A stretch of DNA of 64,000 nucleotides from Poteriospumella lacustris (lineage: Eukaryota > Sar > Chrysophyceae > Chromulinales > Dinobryaceae): positions 145,582-209,581 of the forward strand of contig SMOI01000024.1 in the NCBI GenBank assembly GCA_008000375.1, given 5' to 3'. Each line of letters opens with the position of its first letter. The stretch's first letter is position 1. Position numbers and translations under genes: made by a program. The notes beneath the pieces are model-generated. The model was given only the letters and a program-made list of their open reading frames with translations. It was not told the DNA's origin and did not search any database. Of the stretch, positions 56,735-64,000 are shown piece by piece.

Positions 56735-57251
56735 TCTTTTCTTTCACAATAACCCTACAACAAAAAAGCGGCCTCCAACAAGTACGAGCAGATCACAAGT
56801 GGAAAGTTTTCTTTCAACAGGTGCGACTTCTTTCACTAAAGGAGCACCTAGGAAGTCAGTTTCAAGTCGAACTATACTATCCCGAACTAAAGTAAAGTCT
56901 TCATCCGTCTTCAATCGTCGAGAGAAATGATGATTTGGGATCGGCGATCGTCTGACGCAGCGACGGAGCAGCAGTCGTCGTCATCATGTCGGCGGATGCG
57001 TGTGTTCGAATCCGAAACGGCTTTTCCCTGCGAAATATTTCGCCGTCGACAGCGACGCAGCAGAGAGCAAGGCAATCGTCGTCGATATTTCATCTGTTTG
57101 TATTGGATTGTATTGGATTCTGGGGACAGAATACCAATGTTGAAGAGGCCTGCCTCTACTTCCTGTGATCGATCTTGATTTGTTGTTGGAAGGCAAGTGG
57201 TGGCGTGGTGTTCGGAATTGATCAGACGGTCGGTTCATGAGCCAGTGAGAA
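56735..57251. promoter_or_regulatory. Divergent upstream region of LYR protein and the myristoylated protein
   Basis: 517 bp. A 60-codon ORF at 56986-57168 has no domain. Contains a short repeat GTATTGGATT twice near 57101-57120. Promoters of both neighbours must lie here. Confidence 0.35.
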
Positions 57252-60200
57252 ATGGGCACAGGTCAGAGTACGCCTCTGGACATTTCAAGGTACGTGTTCA
57301 GCAGCCTCTTCGATCCATGATAATGGCTTACTGATGTAAACGACCGGCTATTGTGCTTGTTTGTCGCAGCGAGGAGCTTGAAATCGTCAGTGCTGGTGAT
57401 AATCTTTTCATCGCGATTCTGCGACAGACTTCACCAGAGAAATCGGCTCTGATTACAAAATTGCCTCCCGCTGCCCAGAATCTCTTGTCCAAGAACGAAA
57501 TCTTTGTATGGTACAACAAGCTGGTGCAGTCGATTTCGCTCTTGGCCGACGAAGAAACCGTCGGCGAAGAACACAGCGTCTTCGATGCCATCGACATCCC
57601 CACCGTCAACGATGCTTGCTTCCTCACGGCATGCGTTCCTGTTCTCGATGATCAACCAGGATCCTTTGTTCCTGCGGCGTGGTTAATCGAACGAATCATG
57701 AAAATTTCGGCAAAGATCACGAGCAGCAGCGAAACGAAACTGATTCGCACGCTGTGGCGCGTGATCAGCGTGCTGGAGCTGTTAAAGAAGCATTCTCCTG
57801 AACAGCTGGGTCACATACAAGCCGAGCAAGAGATTTCCTTGCAGCCGTTCAGCCATTATCTCGGGGAATTCAAGTTTCTTCGCGAGTTGGAGCCCTTCGG
57901 CCTCACGTGGGACGACTACGAAGCCTCCCGCGCGGTGCAGTACCCCATGGCCTACCGGTAAGCCTCGCTTCTCTGTCCGCCGATTGTGTCAGATATGCTA
58001 ACGGTGCGATGCTCGACCACGCAGAGTGATGCGAGGCTACGTGCCGACGTACCTGCTGCAGTTCAGCGACGCCACCGACGACGGCCGCATACGCAAGATG
58101 ATGAAAGACGGCCTGCCGTACGACCTCTGTCACCGCCTCCTGCAGCACAAGGTGCTGTGGCTCTTGAGCATGCACCCGCAGGACGTCCTACGGGTACGTT
58201 GTCCTGCCGCCCCGTTTCGCTGCCCTGTTCGCACCGCACCTCACCCGCTTCGTTGTCCCCCGGCGTCGCATGACACACGACACACGACACACACTCACAG
58301 CTGCCGCTGGCGTTCTTAAGCAACCGCACGGCCTTCGACGGCCTCGACATGATCGAGCTGTCGGCGCTGTGGCACCATTTGCCGCGCTGGAGGGACCTCG
58401 CGCGCAGCGTCTGGCGCGCGCGACTCAAGCTGCACCTCGACAGCCTCGTGTTCCAAGAGAAGCTGCACGGCATCGACAGCGACGTCCAGCGACATCCCGT
58501 CTACAAGGACGACTCGCAGAGCTTCTACGACGCGGACGCCGCGCTGGAGGAGCAGCAGTGGTCGCTCACGGCGGTCGAATCCGCCTTCGAACTGTCCAAC
58601 GCGGAGCTGCAGCGCTTTCCTCCGCAGCAGGCGGAGGGATCCTCCCCGACGCCGGCGGAGGACGAGTCGGACTCCGAGTCGAGCTCGGCGCGGTCGACGG
58701 AGTCGTCGCACTACCCGTCGCTGGCGACGCAGGAGACGTACGCGAGCGACATGTTCCCCATGACGACGGCGCTCTTCTCGCTGCAGGCGCTGTCCGACGA
58801 CCATTTCCAGCGGAAGACCCAGCGCGGGGGCCGCGGACTGAACATCGGCACGTTCGACGAGGAGGACGGCAGCGACTTCGACGACGACGACGGTGACGAC
58901 GACGGCGACGAGGCCGCGGCGGTGCCGCCCGACGCGGACCTCGCCCTCCTCGTCGCCCTTCACCCGTCACGCGCCTCCACCGCGCCCACGACGACCGGCA
59001 CAGACCCCTGGCTGTCCCCGTCGTCCGCCACACGCCACGACAGCGACGCACACGACGGCGCCGCGCCGCTCTCCACCGGCGCCGCTGGGCACGACGACGC
59101 CGACAGCGCCGCCGCCCCGGCGACGGAGCCGCTGTCGTTCATCGACTTCGACCTTATGCCTGACCAGCCGTTCCTGTCCACGCTGCAGGACATCAAACTG
59201 CGCGCCTACCACCTGCACCACGTCGGCGGCGGCGGCGGCGGCGACCGCGACGCTGCCGCTGCCGCTGCCGCTGCGGCGTCGCAGGCGTCGACCGTTTCAT
59301 CTTCCGCCGCATCGACCCCACCGCAGCCGCCGCCGTCCGCCGCGACGTCAGCAGCGGTGGATCCACACGTCAACGACGTCGACGGTGCCAGCGCCGTTCC
59401 GCCGAGTCCGCCGCGGGACGAGGACGAGGACGAGGACGACGGCAGCTGCCACACCGAGCGCGCCCTGCGCCAGGCGGCGTTCACCGTGCGGCCGCAGCTG
59501 GACCGCGAGAACACGTTCATCGCCAAGATGCAGCACGCGATGATGTCCGTCGTCTACGACCCGCCGCTGGACGCTCACGACGGCGGCGGTGGCGGCGGCG
59601 GTGGCGGCGGCGGCGACAACGCGTCGCCGTCGTCGACCGCTGCGCCGCTGCCGACGCCGCTGCCGCTGCAGCGACCGCTGACGACCACCGCCGCGTCGCT
59701 GTCCACCGACTACCTCGACGTGTACCGCGTGGACGACGCGAACGGCGCGGGCCTCGCGGCGACGCTGTCGGCGTCGATGTCGGAGCGGCAGCTGACGACG
59801 ACAAGTTTTTCGTTTTTGGTCCACGCGCACCGCCCGGCGCCCTCGACGCCCTCGACGGCGGCGGTCGGCGGCGGTGTCGGGGGCGCCGCGGCGTTGTTGG
59901 CGCTGACGGGGTCGACGTCGAGCCAGCCGAGTCCGTCGTCGCTGTCGTCGTCGAGCGGCGGTCGCGGCGGTGGCGGCGACGGCAGCGGCGGCGGCCAGAG
60001 CCCACCGCAGCCGCCGCCGGAGCCACCGCGAACGCCGATCACGAACACGCGGTCGACGCTGCTGTCGCTGCAGCAGGACATGCGGCGCGCCGCGGACGAG
60101 GTCGGCGACGAGTTCGACGACGACGCCATGGACATCGTCGTGGCGCTGGCGCTGCCGCTGGCGTATCGCCGCTCGGCGGCCGACGCGACGCCGTCGAACT

Positions 60201-61516
60201 GGTGCGACGATCTGCCGACGGTCGACGAGGACTGGTCCAACGACGACGACGACGACGGCAGCGTCGACGACAGCGACGGGGGCAGCGACGGGGGCAGCGT
60301 CGACGGCGACGGCGACGGCGACGCGGCGGCGGCGGCGGCGGCGGGTCGCGCGAGTCGCAAATCGGCGACGAAGGCGAAGGCGTCGGCGCTGTCGCGCGGC
60401 GTGCTGCAGGAGCACGCGCTGGAGCTGTCGTCCTTCATCGACGCGCATCGCAGCTGGTCGCCGGTGCCCGCCACCGCCGCCGAGGCGGCCGCGTCGACGC
60501 CGCTGCCCTCGGCGCCGTCGACGGGCGGCGGCCTCGGCAGCCGCACACACAGCAGCCGCCGCCTGAGCAGCCAGCCGCACACGGCGAGCACGAGCAGCAG
60601 CAGCGCGAATCGGTCGTTTCATCGCCCGCCGCCCGCGCGGCGCCGCAGCCAGCTCGTCGAGTCGGTGTCGTCGTGTCTCTTCGAGTTCCTCCGCGACGTC
60701 GACGGCGACGGCGACGACGGCCGCGCGTCGCTGGCGCCGCAGACGCCCGCCACGCCGCAGCCACTGACGCTGCCGCAGTCGCAGTCGCAGTCGCAGCTCG
60801 GCGACGGTGATGGCAGCGCGGCAGCGACGTGGTCGCACCGCGACGTCGCGCAGCTGCTGCTCGCCAGCTGCTCGCAGGACCCGCTGCCGACGCCGCTGCC
60901 GACGCCGCTGCCGACGCCGTCGACACACGACGCCAGCGCCGCCACCGCGACGGCCACCACCACGACGACGACGCTGTGGGCCGCGTTGCACGCAGACGCG
61001 CAGCAGTACTACGACCGCATGGCGAAGGAGCACGCGCTGCAGGTCTCGGGCCAACGCGACGAGGAGCGGCACCGGTTGGACGACGCGTATTGGCAGGAGG
61101 AGGCCGCCGCCGCGGGCTCTCCCGCGGAGGTGTGGTCGCGCTTCACGGCGTCGCTGACGTCGGAGAGTCGCTCGGACGCGACGTACGAGTCGATGGTGCA
61201 CGAATACACCGTCGAGCTCATCCTCACGGGCGACATCAACAAGGCCGACGCGATGCTGCGCGCCGCCGAGCCGGCCGTCGTCATTCCGGTCTCGAAGGCG
61301 ACGCAGCTGCTGCAGTCGATGGTCCACCACTACGACCGCGCGGTCCGTGAGAAGCGCACGACGGCGGATCCGCCCGCCATCGAGGTGATCCATTTCCTCC
61401 AGCGACGCCTCCACGCGCACGTCGCCGCGCAGGTGGACACGGTGGCGTTGCTGGAGAAGTACTACGGCGCGGCCTGGCGCTGCACCGCGTCGCCCTCGTC
61501 GACGGCCTCCTCGTAG
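57252..61516 (+). CDS. Large protein of unknown function with N-myristoylation signal and very long disordered middle, 4 exons
   Basis: Exons 57252-57289, 57370-57957, 58025-58193 and 58301-61516 (introns 80, 67 and 107 bp) give 1336 residues. The first exon encodes MGTGQSTPLDIS, a good N-myristoylation sequence (Gly2, Ser6), so membrane attachment is likely. Residues about 15-370 are an ordered, mostly helical domain (FVWYNKLVQSISLLADEE, PGSFVPAAWLIERIMK, RVMRGYVPTYLLQFSDATDD, GLPYDLCHRLLQHKVLW) that I do not recognise. Residues about 370-1190 are Ser/Asp/Pro/Gly-rich, with poly-Gly and poly-Ala runs. The last 110 residues are helical again (YESMVHEYTVELILTGDINK, ADAMLRAAEPAVV). Very high GC. 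No catalytic motif seen; perhaps a membrane scaffold. Confidence 0.75.
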
Positions 61517-62522
61517 CGCGTCCCCTTCGGACCGTTTCTCTCTATCGCTGTCGCTGTGCCTGTCGCTGTGCCTGTGAGCTGTACCTGTGAGCTGTGCCTG
61601 TGAGCTGTGCCTGTGAGCTGTACCTGTGAGCTGTACCTGTGAGCTGTGCCTGTGAGCTGTACCTGTGAGCTGTGCCTGTGAGCTGTGCTGTGCTGTGTGG
61701 TCCGTGTCTGTGTGTTCGTGTGTCGTGCGTATCGTTCCTTCGTTTCTGTTTCTGTTCATGGCGCCCGGCGACAGAGGAGGTGACAGAGGAGGCGATGGGT
61801 TGGCTTCGTCTGGCCCCCGCGTCGTGTGCTGCCGCCTCTGCCTCGTCTCGCGGCTCGTCTCCCCCCTCCTCCGCCTCGTTCAGTCTTCGCAGCTCTGTCT
61901 CTCTCGCTCGATATCTTTCCCCTCGCTCGGCGTTGCCCGTTCGTGGCCCTTGTACACTGTATATGTGCGTGTGTGTGTGTGTCTGCGCGTCGCGGTGCCG
62001 CTTCGCTCGCTGCGCCTCCCCCTCCTCCGCCCCCGCCACACCGCGCCACGTCAGGCGCCGGCGACGGCTGTGGGGTGGCGAGGGAGGGGCGGCAGAGCCG
62101 CGGTCTGTAGGCGACTTCGTCTTATCTGTCATCGTCTGGCTGCGTCCGTGTTGACCGTGACCCTCACCGCCGCGCGGAGAGTGGCGGCGGTGGCGGCAGT
62201 GGCGGCAGTGGCGGCAGTGCCCCCCACCGCCCACCTCCACCACCCACCTCCCCGATGGCGTCGCTGTATCATAACTACGGCGGCTGTAGAGGCCCCTCCT
62301 TTCTTTTCCTTTCCTCTGGTGCACACGTCACTACTGTACGCTAACTACTGTGCGTCACGTTACACCAGCGGTATACTACGAGCGGTTGTGTTGTGTGGCC
62401 ACCCGCCACAGGCGGCGCTCAACGGCTCCACTCGCCGCCGCCACGTGGCTACTCGGACGACGGCTACGGCTACGGCTACGGCTAAGGCTACGGCTGCATG
62501 CTACGAGAGACTCCACCCCGCT
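61517..62522. other. Convergent intergenic region with a minisatellite
   Basis: About 1 kb. A 13-bp tandem repeat GAGCTGTRCCTGT occupies about 61575-61690. A GGCGGCAGT repeat lies at about 62186-62216 and GGCTAC hexamers at about 62463-62495. An open frame crosses the region on the plus strand, but it follows low-complexity sequence and has no start or domain. Confidence 0.5.
61545..61692. repeat. 13-bp minisatellite
   Basis: Eight to ten units of GAGCTG(C/T)... type, precisely GAGCTGTRCCTGT with R mostly alternating between G and A, preceded by two related TCGCTGTGCCTG units. It starts 60 bp after the stop of the upstream gene and probably lies in its 3' UTR. Confidence 0.85.
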
Positions 62523-63713
62523 TCATTTGAAGCGCTTCTGTTCATAGCGCCAGTACTGCACGCGGACGTCGGCCAGCTTCTGGAAGTAGACGCTGGTGAG
62601 GTCGATGGGGTGCACGGTCACGTGGAGCTGGTGCACGCGGAAGAAGTCTTCACAGGCATCCTTCGCCGGGAAGCCCTCCCAATCGTCCACGATGACGTAG
62701 CCCCCGACCGCGACCAGTTCGTACAAGTGGTACAGGACATCGATCGTCGACTGGTACATGTCCCCGTCCAGGCGCAGGATGGCGATGCCACGTTTCTCCG
62801 GGACCAACACGCGCTGCTGCAAGGGGCGCATGGATTCGTTGAAGAATCCTTTCACGAAGACGATACGTGGATCCATGAGATTGTATTCGAGCAGATAGCG
62901 GGCCGTTTCTTCGACGGACGCACTGACGTAGGTGAGTTTGTCCCATCCGACGTCGCCCTTGTGCACGGCCCCGTCGCCGGGCGGCAAACCGGCGAACGAA
63001 TCGCAAAAGAAGACCCGCCGGTTATAAACGGATCGAAGCGTTGGGCGAGGAGGTGTCTGTCGTTGGGAAGGAGCGCCTTCCAACGCCACCGCGTAGGCAT
63101 ATGCCCGCAGCACGGCGATGGCGTAGGCACTGCAGCCTCCCCGCCAAACGCCCGTTTCCAAGAAATCGCCAGGCACCGAGCGATCCACGACATCAATAAT
63201 CAGATCTTCCAGCACTTGCAACCGCCGCTTTCCGACCATTGTCGTGCCCAGGTACGACATGTCCATGCCGATGCTGCGCAGCGTGGCGTTGTATTCGATG
63301 TATCGCAGCGAACCATCAAGCAGCATGCTCTTCTCAGCGCGTCCATAGGCGTCTCCCAACAGAAATCCACGAAGCATGTCCAAATAAGCTCGCATGGCAC
63401 GCTTTGGTGCAGGTGGTAGCGGCACCGTGCTCGTTGTGATGGTGTCCAAGTGCTGATGCCGCAGCGTCAACGAGTGAATCCAATGCTCCGGTACCGTCAG
63501 CAGTGGACGCACAGCGACCTCCGTGGAATCCCTCTGTGATTGCACAACCTTATCATGAGGGGTATAGATGTGATACGACGGACCCACGATGTCGAGAGGC
63601 TTCAGATTGCTGCCCATCGGCAGATCGTTGGCAGCTTTCACTTTCTGCTCTCGACTGGCCATACCCAACGAGCAACACACCCAAAGCTGCACGATAACCA
63701 CTAACCACAACAT
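62523..63713 (-). CDS. TylF/macrocin O-methyltransferase-family protein, secreted or ER-lumenal
   Basis: A single exon of 396 residues starting MLWLVVIVQLWVCCSLGMAS, a signal peptide. Family blocks: GDFLETGVWRGGCSAYA (SAM-binding), VFFCDSFAGLPPGD, VFVKGFFNESMRP, AILRLDGDMYQSTIDVLYHL (the metal-site Asp) and VGGYVIVDDWEGFPA. The family is named for bacterial sugar-antibiotic O-methyltransferases (TylF, MycF), and relatives in algae and protists are thought to methylate sugars. A lumenal position would suit methylation of secreted glycans; inference only. The start ATG is at 63713. Confidence 0.87.
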   Translation of the reverse strand: MLWLVVIVQLWVCCSLGMASREQKVKAANDLPMGSNLKPLDIVGPSYHIYTPHDKVVQSQRDSTEVAVRPLLTVPEHWIHSLTLRHQHLDTITTSTVPLPPAPKRAMRAYLDMLRGFLLGDAYGRAEKSMLLDGSLRYIEYNATLRSIGMDMSYLGTTMVGKRRLQVLEDLIIDVVDRSVPGDFLETGVWRGGCSAYAIAVLRAYAYAVALEGAPSQRQTPPRPTLRSVYNRRVFFCDSFAGLPPGDGAVHKGDVGWDKLTYVSASVEETARYLLEYNLMDPRIVFVKGFFNESMRPLQQRVLVPEKRGIAILRLDGDMYQSTIDVLYHLYELVAVGGYVIVDDWEGFPAKDACEDFFRVHQLHVTVHPIDLTSVYFQKLADVRVQYWRYEQKRFK

Positions 63714-64000
63714 ATTACCAACTACTATACACTATACTGTTTGTTTGTGTCGCCGTCCACCTCCCCGTCCAGTTTCGTTGGCTCGGCGGACCGATCGGAC
63801 CAAGCGATCGCCTTCATCATCATGTCCGTACTGTTCATGTACATAAACTACTCTGTACATAGATGATAATAGAAGTACAAAAAAGCAGATATTTGTAATG
63901 GAAGCAGTATACAGTCATACATGCATAGACAATACACCCTCTTCTCATCAAGCTTCTCGATGCTGTGGAAGTAATTAACAACCAATTTAAACATAAAAGA

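Noticed and set aside
59348-61759. 803-codon minus-strand ORF rich in Arg and Val
   Set aside because: It is the reverse frame of the GC-rich, low-complexity middle of the gene at 57252-61516, made only of repeats of Arg, Ala and Val, without a domain.
61665-63419. Long plus-strand ORF crossing the minisatellite and the TylF-type gene
   Set aside because: The right half is antisense of the methyltransferase and the left half is low-complexity intergenic sequence.

Overview
The window is nuclear DNA of a eukaryotic microbe. Nearly every gene is broken by short GT-AG introns of about 59-90 bp (one candidate is only 36 bp). Genes are tightly packed on both strands, and one tRNA has an intact T-run terminator. 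The gene content (Argonaute, Dicer, DNMT2, WAPL, an ATG10-like E2, an SSNA1-like coiled coil, FYVE/PH and GAF proteins, DUF285/BspA-type repeat proteins, a GT90 glycosyltransferase, a TylF-type methyltransferase) fits a flagellate-bearing protist. A stramenopile such as an oomycete relative is my best guess, but that is inference; no marker in the window fixes the lineage.

Layout: 1-6 kb holds the tail of a low-complexity protein, a cyclophilin and an Argonaute. 6.4-12 kb holds a large Dicer divergent from the Argonaute across a 470-bp shared upstream region. 12.5-19 kb holds a secreted S15/CocE-type hydrolase, a HAD phosphatase with an apparent one-base frameshift, and a GAF-domain protein. 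19.3-28.3 kb holds a GT90 glycosyltransferase convergent with a CCA-adding enzyme, their shared 3' ends expanded into seven tandem 770/776-bp units. 28.9-33.3 kb holds a DNMT2-type methyltransferase with an unusual N-terminal extension, a four-exon SSNA1-like coiled-coil gene and an ATG10-like gene. 33.5-38.4 kb is a degenerate accessory patch: two DUF285 repeat genes, each with a frameshift, a P-loop fragment and a 130-bp direct repeat. 39-45 kb holds a FYVE-PIH1-like-PH protein and a WAPL homologue. 45.4-47.3 kb holds two near-identical NDUFS8 genes as an inverted repeat. 47.5-52.3 kb holds a GST, a hemerythrin-like protein, tRNA-Asp(GUC), an unknown protein and a short-chain acyl-CoA dehydrogenase. 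52.6-64 kb holds a kinesin, a LYR protein (ETFRF1-like), a large myristoylation-motif protein and a TylF-type methyltransferase.

Functional links: Argonaute and Dicer are the two core RNAi proteins and probably share regulatory DNA. The NDUFS8 inverted repeat and the convergent tandem array are both natural potential sources of double-stranded RNA for such a system. DNMT2 methylates C38 of tRNA-Asp in the species studied, and the tRNA-Asp gene here has C at position 38. The acyl-CoA dehydrogenase and the ETFRF1-like protein both act around electron-transfer flavoprotein. Splice structures were worked out by hand from reading-frame continuity and are unverified by transcripts.
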